A stretch of 64,000 nt of DNA from Bacteroidota bacterium (GTDB lineage Bacteria > Bacteroidota > Bacteroidia > Chitinophagales > Chitinophagaceae). Shown here in pieces: positions 18,072 to 26,035 of the stretch. A program made the position numbers and the translations under genes. The stretch covers positions 1-64,000 of the forward strand of contig JAFDXJ010000036.1 in the NCBI GenBank assembly GCA_018268015.1, given 5' to 3'. Within the stretch, counting starts at the first letter, position 1. Each line of letters opens with the position of its first letter. The notes under the pieces were generated by a model, which made no database searches, was not told the DNA's origin, and saw only the letters and a program-made list of their open reading frames with translations.

Positions 18072-19436
18072 ATGAAAAAAATTAATATAAAAATTATACC
18101 GGCCTTTATTTTTCTTATCGCTTGTTTTTCCTGCAATAAACAATTAGATATTAAACCCACACAAAGTGTAGAAAATGGTCAGGCGCTCAATACCAGTAAT
18201 GATGTAGAAGCAGCATTAGTAGGGTCTTATAGCGACCTGATTGATTTTGATATGTATGGAGGAAGTATTTTCGTTTGTGCCGATTTACTAGGCGATAATA
18301 ATGAACTTGAATGGTCCGGAACCTACCAGGGAATGACACAGATATATACGAAATCTATTCCCGTAGATAACCAGTTCGTATCGGATACCTGGCTGGCAGG
18401 GTATGCAGCCATTAATGATGTGAATAATGTATTGAGTGCATTGGATGTAGTAATTGATGAGAAAAAAGATCGCGTAGAAGGTGAGGCAAAATTTATTCGG
18501 GGTGCATGCTATTTTGATCTCGTAAGAATGTTTGGGAAAGCCTGGAATGATGGCAACCCATCCACCAATCTGGGAGTGCCCATTGTTCTTACACCTACAA
18601 CTGTGATTTCAGGAGAAAGCCAGTTACCGCGGAGTACCGTAGCTGAAGTGTATGCCCAGGCATTACAAGATTTGAAAGATGCACAATCCTTGTTACCGGC
18701 AAAGAATGGATTCTTTGCAAATTCCGTTGCTGCTTCCGCAATGCTCGCTCGCATTTACCTTCAACAGGGAGATTTTGAAAACGCTGCTAATGCAGCAAAT
18801 AAAGCTATTACCGATGCAACTGACAATGGGTATAGCCTGAATGCAAAGTATGCTGATGAATTTCCAAATCCTTCAAGTCCGGGTGCAGTTCCCAATACCC
18901 CTGAAGATTTATTTGCCATGCAGGTTACTACAAGTTCCGGAACGAATGTTTTCCAGGAGTTTTATTCTGCTAATGGTCGTGGTGATATTGCCATTACCAG
19001 CAATCATTTAGATTTATATGAATCCGGAGATGATCGTTTAAATCTATTTTATACTTCGGGTGGTTCTACTTATACCGGTAAGTTTGAAAATTTGTATGGC
19101 AATGTTCATATTCTCCGCCTGGCTGAGATGTACCTGGTAAGAGCTGAAGCCAACTTCAGAATGGGCACCTCCATTGGAACAGCTCCAGTAAATGACATTA
19201 ATAAGATCAGAAACCGCGTGAACCTTCCGAGTTATACATCGAGTGATCTTACGCTGGATAAAATTTTACTGGAACGCAAACTGGAATTAGCATTTGAAGG
19301 TTTCACTTTGCACGACCTAAAGAGGACTGAAGGCGCTGCCGGTGTTTTCAATTGGAATGATCCAAAGCTTGTTTATCCCATTCCTCAAAGAGAATTGAGA
19401 GTTAATGCAAATCTTACACAAAATGACGGCTATTAA
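18072..19436 (+). CDS. SusD/RagB-family nutrient-binding lipoprotein
   Basis: 454 residues from the ATG at 18072; an ATG nine codons earlier (18045) is possible but would spoil the lipoprotein signal MKKINIKIIPAFIFLIACFSC, whose lipobox cysteine anchors it at the cell surface. The body shows SusD features: helical TPR-like segments (EGEAKFIRGACYFDLVRMFG, with LRLAEMYLVRAEANFR near residue 350), and a C-terminus ending PIPQREL...NDGY. It forms the lid of the SusC barrel and binds substrate. It is somewhat short for the family. Confidence 0.93.
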   Translation: MKKINIKIIPAFIFLIACFSCNKQLDIKPTQSVENGQALNTSNDVEAALVGSYSDLIDFDMYGGSIFVCADLLGDNNELEWSGTYQGMTQIYTKSIPVDNQFVSDTWLAGYAAINDVNNVLSALDVVIDEKKDRVEGEAKFIRGACYFDLVRMFGKAWNDGNPSTNLGVPIVLTPTTVISGESQLPRSTVAEVYAQALQDLKDAQSLLPAKNGFFANSVAASAMLARIYLQQGDFENAANAANKAITDATDNGYSLNAKYADEFPNPSSPGAVPNTPEDLFAMQVTTSSGTNVFQEFYSANGRGDIAITSNHLDLYESGDDRLNLFYTSGGSTYTGKFENLYGNVHILRLAEMYLVRAEANFRMGTSIGTAPVNDINKIRNRVNLPSYTSSDLTLDKILLERKLELAFEGFTLHDLKRTEGAAGVFNWNDPKLVYPIPQRELRVNANLTQNDGY

Positions 19437-19460
19437 AAAAGCATTCTAAAAGCAATCTCA

Positions 19461-19499
19461 TAAAACCCGTTTTATACAATTAAAACGGGTTTTATTTTT
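19461..19499. terminator. bidirectional terminator between susD and ispF
   Basis: TAAAACCCGTTTTA (19461-19474) and TAAAACGGGTTTTA (19481-19494) form a perfect 14-bp stem with a 6-base loop, followed by ATTTTT on the + strand and flanked by A residues on the other side. It serves convergent susD and ispF. Confidence 0.85.
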
Positions 19500-19971
19500 G
19501 GGTTATTAGAACGGTAGCATAAGCCATTACACCTTCTTCTCTGCCAATAAAACCCAGCTTTTCCGCGGTAGTCGCTTTTATAGAAATATCTTCAATGGAA
19601 ACTTCTAAGACCTGGGCAATTACTTTGCGCATTTCCAAAACATATGGATTGATTTTTGGTTTTTCGAGGCAAATTGTACTGTCTATATTGATCAATTGAA
19701 AGCCTTTTTCAAGAATCATTTCATAGCATTTTTTCAATAGAATTTTGCTATCAATATTTTTAAAAGCATTATCAGTATCAGGGAAATGTTTGCCAATATC
19801 CCCCAAACATAATGCACCTAAAAGGGCATCACAAATGGCATGGAGTAAAACATCCGCATCACTATGACCCATTGCTCCCTGATAATGTGGGATTTTAATG
19901 CCTCCAATCCAAAAATCACGGCCCTCTTTCAGTTGATGAAAATCAATGCCGGTACCTATGCGTATTTTCAT
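19492..19971 (-). CDS. ispF: 2-C-methyl-D-erythritol 2,4-cyclodiphosphate synthase
   Basis: Fifth step of the MEP isoprenoid pathway: it closes the cyclic diphosphate and releases CMP. 159 residues from the ATG at 19971, the usual length; the frame extends 15 codons upstream, but MKIRIGTGIDFHQL is the normal IspF start. Zinc ligands are seen in GIDFH (residues 8 and 10) and HSDADVLLHA near residue 42; KATTAEKLGFIG near residue 130 is the conserved C-terminal block. Confidence 0.96.
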   Translation of the reverse strand: MKIRIGTGIDFHQLKEGRDFWIGGIKIPHYQGAMGHSDADVLLHAICDALLGALCLGDIGKHFPDTDNAFKNIDSKILLKKCYEMILEKGFQLINIDSTICLEKPKINPYVLEMRKVIAQVLEVSIEDISIKATTAEKLGFIGREEGVMAYATVLITQK

Positions 19972-20029
19972 GCTGTTGAAAAAATGGACCGGGTAAATAA
20001 TATGATACCCGGTCAAAAAAAATTAAAAA

Positions 20030-21181
20030 TTAATACCCTTCTCCGCCTCCGCTATCTAGGTCAAACAATAAACTAAAGCGCAATGTATTGGATAAAGGGT
20101 TTCGTGTGACACCATTGCCCGAAGGGGCGAGATAAGAAAAATTGATATTAAATGAACTGTACTTTACACCAACACCGGCAGTAAAATACCTGCGACCACC
20201 TTGGTTTTTTCCTTCATAAAAATAACCAGCACGAATGGCAAATTGATTATTATACACATACTCAGCTCCTGGGGAGAAGGTGATGGCTTTATTACTAAAA
20301 GATTTAAACCAACTTTCGAAAATGCTGTAATTATGATAATTTGCCAGGTTTGTAGAATCTACGGTATTATCTCCGGTGTATTCCGGAACAGCCGGAACCA
20401 GCAATTTATTGATATCCAGAGCAAGGGTAAATTTGCTTGTTTCATTGAATACCCAGCTATAGGCGCCGCCTACACCCAAGTTTGCAGGAATAAAGTCCTT
20501 ACTTTGAGCATCATTCGTATATCCTATTTTAGAACCCAGGTTTGATAAGGACAAGCCATAAGTAAAACCGGCTCCGGCATCATCTGTTCCATCATGATAC
20601 AAAGAAAGATCCGCTGCAAAAGCATTCCCGGCTTTATAGGTTACACCGCCAAAACTTCCATTTGCTAAATTGGAATTGATATACCGAAGTGCCACGCCTA
20701 TTGCAAAATTATCGGAAAGTTTCCTGGAGTATCCCAGATCAAAAGCCATTTCTCTGGGCCTGCTGGTTTGAAGATAATTTCCATTAAAATCAACGAACTG
20801 AATTTGTCCCAGGTTAAAATATCTTAAGGATGCTGAAATTGCCTGTTCATCATCCAGTTTATAATATCCTGCAAGAGTAGCCAGGAATACATCCTGAGCT
20901 ATATCTTTAAGCCAGGGTGTATAAGTAATTCCAACAGCACCATTGCTTTTGGCGAAAGGTGTCTTTGCCAAATTCCAAAAACTGGCATTCGCATCCGGGC
21001 TAATGGCAATCCCGGCATCACCCATCCCGCCGGCACGTGCATCCGGAGAAATCCGGAGAAATGGCACAGCTGTTGTAACTATATTTATTGGCGCCGTTTG
21101 ATCCTGTGCTTTTATATTTTGTGAAAAGACAATTCCGGTAAGCAATACAATGCTAATCGCTTTCTTCTGCAATTTGTTCAT
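20030..21181 (-). CDS. porV: type IX secretion outer-membrane protein PorV (LptO)
   Basis: A 383-residue outer-membrane beta-barrel of the FadL-like fold with an N-terminal signal peptide (cleaved after IKAQ). The start of the mature part, with VPFLRISPDARAGGMGDAG and SFWNLAK, is the PorV signature, and the barrel ends in a strand pattern RFSLLFDL. PorV binds the C-terminal domains of type IX cargo and shuttles them to the PorU sortase. It is divergent from gldJ here; in Flavobacterium johnsoniae porU, porV and gldJ run together. No porU lies in the window. Confidence 0.92.
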   Translation of the reverse strand: MNKLQKKAISIVLLTGIVFSQNIKAQDQTAPINIVTTAVPFLRISPDARAGGMGDAGIAISPDANASFWNLAKTPFAKSNGAVGITYTPWLKDIAQDVFLATLAGYYKLDDEQAISASLRYFNLGQIQFVDFNGNYLQTSRPREMAFDLGYSRKLSDNFAIGVALRYINSNLANGSFGGVTYKAGNAFAADLSLYHDGTDDAGAGFTYGLSLSNLGSKIGYTNDAQSKDFIPANLGVGGAYSWVFNETSKFTLALDINKLLVPAVPEYTGDNTVDSTNLANYHNYSIFESWFKSFSNKAITFSPGAEYVYNNQFAIRAGYFYEGKNQGGRRYFTAGVGVKYSSFNINFSYLAPSGNGVTRNPLSNTLRFSLLFDLDSGGGEGY

Positions 21182-21524
21182 GAATATTTATTTTGTTATT
21201 TTAAGTATAGAAAACTGAACTTTATGGCCATTACAGCTATTTCGGTTTTGAAGTAAATTTTTTTCTATAAGCAGCTTGTTTTTGCAGAATGAAAATGAAA
21301 GCTAATTTGTTGATCGACAAATATAGGGTACATTATTTTTATTTTTACATTAACCTCCAAAACGTTTTTTTGAGGCAAAAAGATATATCCCGGGGATTTT
21401 TTTTATTTTGAAGAAATAAATCATTTGAAATCCATATATATTCGCAAATTGCATCTGCATTTTTGCAATATTTTATCAATGAAACCGTTTCTATATTCTA
21501 CATAGGAAAAAACCAACCTTTAAA
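21182..21524. other. divergent promoter region of porV and gldJ
   Basis: About 340 bases without a coding frame. A minus-strand -7 box TATATTTG at 21318-21325 could serve porV with a leader of about 130 bases. No exact box was seen for gldJ. Confidence 0.4.
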
Positions 21525-23081
21525 ATGTTAAAAAAAATTCGAAATTATTCCTGGATGTCACTGGTTATTCTGACATTGCCTGCTTGTAAGAATGGACTTT
21601 TTAATAAAAATAAACATGAACAAAGTGCTGTTACCGGCTGGAATTACAATGACAAAAACCAGGGTGGTTACAATGTCACTAAGCCAAAAGATATTAAAAC
21701 AGGCCCGGGGCTTGTTTTTGTTCAGGGTGGTACATTTACCATGGGGGCAACACAGGAAGATGTTATGAGTGATTGGAACAATATTCCTCGCCGCGTAACG
21801 GTCAATTCATTTTTTATTGACAAAACAGAAGTTGCCAATGTTCATTACAGGGAATATTTAAACTGGTTGGAAAACGTTTTTTCCGATCCCCAATACCAAG
21901 CGGTACTGGATGGCGCAAGACCGGATACATTGGTTTGGAGAAGTGAATTAGCTTATAATGAACCTTATGTAGAATATTATTTCAGGCATCCTTCCTATAA
22001 TTATTACCCCGTTGTAGGTGTTACCTGGAGGCAGGCACATGACTTTTGTATCTGGCGGACGGACAGGGTTAATGAAATTGAATTAATTAAAAATGGCTAT
22101 CAAAATAAAAACGTTATCAAGCAGGAGATGAATGGTGGCGGGCAGGATAATTTTAATACCAAATCATACCTGATGGGCGAGTATGAGGGTATTCCCGGTA
22201 AGCCCAAAAAGAATCCATTATTAAATTCCCAGGGGCAACCAAGAACCACCGTAAAATTCGAAGATGGTATCCTATTTCCCGATTATCGTTTACCAACAGA
22301 AGCGGAATGGGAATATGCTGCACTCGGTTATATCAATGAAAATCCCCAACCACGTAAATCAGAGAAGAAAAGAGGTGAAGAATTAATCGCCAATAAACAA
22401 TTATACGCCTGGAAAAATGATGGCTTTGATAACTTGAGAGCAACGAAAAAAGGGAATATGCAAGGTGCATTCCTGGCCAACTTCAAAAGAGGAAATGGGG
22501 ATTACATGGGTACTCCCGGCGGATTAAATGACCGTTCTGCAATTCCTGCGTCCGTTAATTCTTTTTACCCAAATGGCTTTGGATTATATAATATGAGCGG
22601 CAATGTGAATGAGTGGGTGGCAGACGTATACAGGCCCTTAACCGGAATTGAAGAAGATGATCTGAACCCTTTCCGAGGAAACGTTTTCACCAAAGTGGAT
22701 TTGAGTGGTGGGCAAGGCAATCTTCGTGATAGTCTGGGAAGAATTAAATATATACCTGAATCAGATTCGGCTTTAGAAAACCGCAGAAACTATCAAAGAT
22801 CTTATGCCATCAATTATATAGATGGTGACTCTGCCAGCCGTGTTTTCTATGGTTATGGCGTGACTACATTAGTAAGTGATAAATCAAGAGTGTATAAAGG
22901 GGGTAGCTGGCTGGATATGCCCTATTGGTTAAGTCCCGGAGCTCGGCGTTTTCTTGAAGAAGACGAAAGCAGCAGTACTATTGGATTCCGTTGTGCAATG
23001 ACACATTATGGCGCACCGGAAGGCACTTCCACTAAATTACCGAATGGCAATTTTTTCCCAAAGAGAAGACAAAAAAGATAA
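21525..23081 (+). CDS. gldJ: gliding motility / type IX secretion lipoprotein GldJ
   Basis: 518 residues. The lipoprotein signal has lipobox LPAC with Cys near residue 21. The mature start has TGWNYNDKNQGGYN and GPGLVFVQGGTFTMG, followed by an FGE/sulfatase-modifying-factor fold through the C-terminal GGSWLDMPYW...IGFRCAM. GldJ and GldK share this fold; the TGW-YND-GG-GPGLV start and the WNNIPRRVTV block point to GldJ. It is needed for stability of the gliding/T9SS apparatus. Next to porV, as in related genomes but turned around. Confidence 0.88.
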   Translation: MLKKIRNYSWMSLVILTLPACKNGLFNKNKHEQSAVTGWNYNDKNQGGYNVTKPKDIKTGPGLVFVQGGTFTMGATQEDVMSDWNNIPRRVTVNSFFIDKTEVANVHYREYLNWLENVFSDPQYQAVLDGARPDTLVWRSELAYNEPYVEYYFRHPSYNYYPVVGVTWRQAHDFCIWRTDRVNEIELIKNGYQNKNVIKQEMNGGGQDNFNTKSYLMGEYEGIPGKPKKNPLLNSQGQPRTTVKFEDGILFPDYRLPTEAEWEYAALGYINENPQPRKSEKKRGEELIANKQLYAWKNDGFDNLRATKKGNMQGAFLANFKRGNGDYMGTPGGLNDRSAIPASVNSFYPNGFGLYNMSGNVNEWVADVYRPLTGIEEDDLNPFRGNVFTKVDLSGGQGNLRDSLGRIKYIPESDSALENRRNYQRSYAINYIDGDSASRVFYGYGVTTLVSDKSRVYKGGSWLDMPYWLSPGARRFLEEDESSSTIGFRCAMTHYGAPEGTSTKLPNGNFFPKRRQKR

Positions 23082-23106
23082 CTTTTTCATATGATTGTTT
23101 ATTTTT

Positions 23107-23135
23107 AACCCACTTTTCAAAGTGGGTTTTTTTAT
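23107..23135 (+). terminator. terminator after gldJ
   Basis: AACCCACTTT and AAAGTGGGTT form a perfect 10-bp stem with a two-base minimal loop (which would open to four or more), followed by a T-run. Confidence 0.8.
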
Positions 23136-23158
23136 TCCGACTTACTTTGGTTTCTAAT

Positions 23159-23166
23159 TAAATTTG
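23159..23166 (+). promoter_or_regulatory. -7 box TAAATTTG at the start of nadC
   Basis: Exact TAnnTTTG match overlapping the first possible start codon (TTG 23164) of nadC. Confidence 0.4.
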
Positions 23167-24039
23167 CATAAAACATCTTATTTAAAATTGGAAAAAGAAC
23201 TTCATCATTTAATAACAGAAGCATTAAAAGAAGATGTAGGCGCGGGTGATTTTTCTACAATATGCTGTATCCCTTCTTCTCAAAGAGGTAAAGCTGTTTT
23301 AAAAATAAAACAGGCAGGTATTTTAGCAGGCGTAGATATTGCTAAAAAAATATTTGATTTCATAGAACCCGACACTCAATTTCAGGCATTTAAAAAAGAT
23401 GGCGAATCAATGTCAGTTGGTGATGAAGCCTTTTCCGTAGAAGCACATATTCATACCATTTTAAAATGTGAGCGTCTTGTTTTAAATTGCATGCAAAGAA
23501 TGTCGGGCATTGCAACCCTTACCAGGGAGTATGTTGAAAAGATAAAACAGTATCCTACAAAAATCTTAGATACCCGAAAAACAACGCCCAATTTCAGATT
23601 GCTGGAAAAAGAAGCCGTTCGGATCGGCGGAGCCTGTAATCATCGCTTTGGCTTATATGATATGATCATGCTGAAAGATAATCATATTGATTATTGTGGT
23701 GGCATCATTCCTGCCATTGAAAAAGCCTGGGAATATATACGGGAAAAAAAATTACCCCTAAAAATTGAGGTGGAAACCAGGACATTGGAAGATGTTTTAC
23801 TCATCGCGAATCAGGCCAGGGGAAAGGTTTTTCGGATCATGCTTGATAACTTTTCCCCTGCAACTATCCGGGAAGCATTGCAGATTACAGATCATCATTT
23901 TGAAACAGAAGCCAGTGGCGGAATTCACCTCGATAATATCATTTCCTATGCAGAAACAGGTGTAGATTACATAAGCATAGGAGCGCTGATACACCAGGCA
24001 AAAAGTCTTGACCTAAGTTTAAAAGCAGTTTTTAATTAA
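23164..24039 (+). CDS. nadC: nicotinate-nucleotide pyrophosphorylase (quinolinate phosphoribosyltransferase)
   Basis: Makes nicotinate mononucleotide from quinolinate and PRPP in de novo NAD synthesis. Up to 291 residues, with typical blocks: ALKEDVGAGDFST near residue 20, the catalytic DTRKTTPNFRLLEKEAV near residue 137, GGACNHRFGLYDMIMLKDNHI near residue 155 and EASGGI near 255. No ATG exists in the correct N-terminal region. Candidates are TTG at 23164, which overlaps a promoter-like box, and TTG at 23188, which would give 283 residues. It is followed closely by a SUI1 gene and an aminopeptidase gene, probably one transcript. Confidence 0.95.
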   Translation: MHKTSYLKLEKELHHLITEALKEDVGAGDFSTICCIPSSQRGKAVLKIKQAGILAGVDIAKKIFDFIEPDTQFQAFKKDGESMSVGDEAFSVEAHIHTILKCERLVLNCMQRMSGIATLTREYVEKIKQYPTKILDTRKTTPNFRLLEKEAVRIGGACNHRFGLYDMIMLKDNHIDYCGGIIPAIEKAWEYIREKKLPLKIEVETRTLEDVLLIANQARGKVFRIMLDNFSPATIREALQITDHHFETEASGGIHLDNIISYAETGVDYISIGALIHQAKSLDLSLKAVFN

Positions 24040-24050
24040 ACCCTATTCTG

Positions 24051-24389
24051 ATGCCTAAAAAAAATTCAAGCCGCAATGGCATTGTTTATAGTACAGATCC
24101 CACTTTCTCCTTTGAGGAAAGTGAAGAAATGATTGAAACTTTAATTCCATCGTGTCAATCACTCATTATTAAATTAGAAACAAAACATCGTGCGGGTAAA
24201 ACAGTAACGGCGGTTCATGGTTTTATTGGTAATCCCACAAATTTTTCCGCTTTGGAGAAAAAATTAAAAAACCATTGTGGAACAGGCGGCAGTGCTAAAG
24301 AAGGTATTATTTTAATACAAGGCGATCAAAGAGAAAAGATCTTTCAATGGTTGAAATCCAATGGGTACAACAAAACAAAAATTGGCTGA
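24051..24389 (+). CDS. SUI1/eIF1-family translation factor (YciH-like)
   Basis: A 112-residue protein with a basic disordered start and the SUI1 fold from about residue 40: RAGKTVTAVHGF near 48, LKNHCGTGGSAKEG near 75, IQGDQREKI near 90. Bacterial YciH-type proteins resemble eIF1 and affect start-site fidelity and stress responses. It starts 11 bases after nadC. Confidence 0.9.
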   Translation: MPKKNSSRNGIVYSTDPTFSFEESEEMIETLIPSCQSLIIKLETKHRAGKTVTAVHGFIGNPTNFSALEKKLKNHCGTGGSAKEGIILIQGDQREKIFQWLKSNGYNKTKIG

Positions 24390-24414
24390 TTCACTTTTAA
24401 ATTTTGGAGAAAAA

Positions 24415-26004
24415 ATGAAAAAACTTTTTATTGTATTTACCATACTATCCGCAATACCATCCTTAGCTCAGAAACCTGTGAGTGGCGGCCATTTAAAGCC
24501 CTTACAAGCCATTATGGATATTCGGCATTATACGATTACATTAAATGTGGACCCGGTCCAAAAAAGTATTCGTGGAAATACAGAAATTAGTCTTTTATTA
24601 AACCAAAAAACAGATACGTTACTTTTTGATCTGCAACATCTATTAAAAGTAGAAAAGGTATGGGTCAATAATAAACTATTGCCCTTTTATCAGGAAAATG
24701 ATTATTTATATATCACATCAAAAAAAAGTTTTGATAATGGTCATCAAACGATCAAAGTTTTATATTCCGGGAAGCCCCAGGTGGCAAAGCATCCACCTTG
24801 GGATGGTGGTTTTACATGGGCTACAGATTCTCTGGAAAATCCCTGGATTGCCATTACAGATGAAGGTGAAGGAGCCAAAATTTTATTTCCATGCAAAGAC
24901 CACCCCAGTGATGAACCCAATGAAGGGGCAGATTTAATTATTACAGTACCTAAAGGGCTGTCGGTTGCCGGGCCGGGTTTATTGGTAAACCAAACAATTT
25001 CAAAGCATACAACCACTTTCCATTGGAAAACAAATTATTCAATCAACAATTATTGTATTCTTTTTAATGTAGGAAAATATGATGTAGTTACACGCAATTA
25101 TACCACGATTGAAGGTCATCAGGTGCCCATTCAGTTTTACGTATTAAGTTATCATGTTGATAAAGCGTCACATCATTTGGACATACTCGAAAAATCTTTG
25201 CATGTACAAGAAAAATATTTTGGAGAATATCCCTTTACAAAAGAAAAAATTGGTATATGTGAAACCCCTCATCTGGGAATGGAACACCAGACAATGAATG
25301 CTTATGGCAACCATTTTAAGTATCAAACAGTGGGTGGAGAAGATTTCGATTGGTTGATGCATCATGAATTAGGCCATGAATGGTGGGGAAATAAAGTGAC
25401 CGCAAAAGATTGGGCTCATTATTGGATTCAAGAAGGAATTTGCAGTTTTGGAGATGCCTTATATGTATATGAGGCAGAAGGTGAAGATGCCTATCTTAAA
25501 AGGATGCGGGAGATTAGTTATGGCATTCAAAATAAATTGCCCATTATCCTTGGAGATGAAGTCATAGAAGAAGATGCCTATCAACCTGATCTTTATAGTA
25601 AGGGCGCTTTTTTCATGCACACGTTACGCTATGTTTTGGGTGATCCTTTATTTTTCCCAACATTAAAAGGTTTTATTTCAAACCCATTATATACTTATCA
25701 CAACCAGGTAACAACAGATGACCTGGAAAAATATTTTAGCGCAGCAGCACATCAAGACTTAAAACCCTTATTTGATTTTTATTTACGCACTACCAGTAAG
25801 CTTGCCATTGAAATTCATGAAACAAATGATCAGAAATATGTGGCCAGGTTTCTTAATTATGAAGGCGTTTTACCTTTGGATATTCAAACGGATACCGGTA
25901 TTACCCGAATGATGATAGATGCCAAAGGAGTTTCATTTACCAGTAAGATCATGCCCATCGCAGATCCTAAAGGATTTTATTTAAAAACAGTTTTATACGA
26001 TTAA
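24415..26004 (+). CDS. M1-family metallo-aminopeptidase, exported
   Basis: 529 residues from the ATG at 24415; the frame opens earlier inside the SUI1 gene, but MKKLFIVFTILSAIPSLAQ is a clear signal peptide. Zinc motif HELGHE lies near residues 317-322, and the third ligand Glu in WIQEG near 340. LGMEHQTM near residue 286 replaces the GAMEN exopeptidase motif. The N-terminal beta saddle is present. The C-terminal helical domain is short. It removes N-terminal residues from peptides, probably in the periplasm. Confidence 0.93.
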   Translation: MKKLFIVFTILSAIPSLAQKPVSGGHLKPLQAIMDIRHYTITLNVDPVQKSIRGNTEISLLLNQKTDTLLFDLQHLLKVEKVWVNNKLLPFYQENDYLYITSKKSFDNGHQTIKVLYSGKPQVAKHPPWDGGFTWATDSLENPWIAITDEGEGAKILFPCKDHPSDEPNEGADLIITVPKGLSVAGPGLLVNQTISKHTTTFHWKTNYSINNYCILFNVGKYDVVTRNYTTIEGHQVPIQFYVLSYHVDKASHHLDILEKSLHVQEKYFGEYPFTKEKIGICETPHLGMEHQTMNAYGNHFKYQTVGGEDFDWLMHHELGHEWWGNKVTAKDWAHYWIQEGICSFGDALYVYEAEGEDAYLKRMREISYGIQNKLPIILGDEVIEEDAYQPDLYSKGAFFMHTLRYVLGDPLFFPTLKGFISNPLYTYHNQVTTDDLEKYFSAAAHQDLKPLFDFYLRTTSKLAIEIHETNDQKYVARFLNYEGVLPLDIQTDTGITRMMIDAKGVSFTSKIMPIADPKGFYLKTVLYD

Positions 26005-26035
26005 AAAAGTTTATATTCTGTTTAGCATGGAAATC

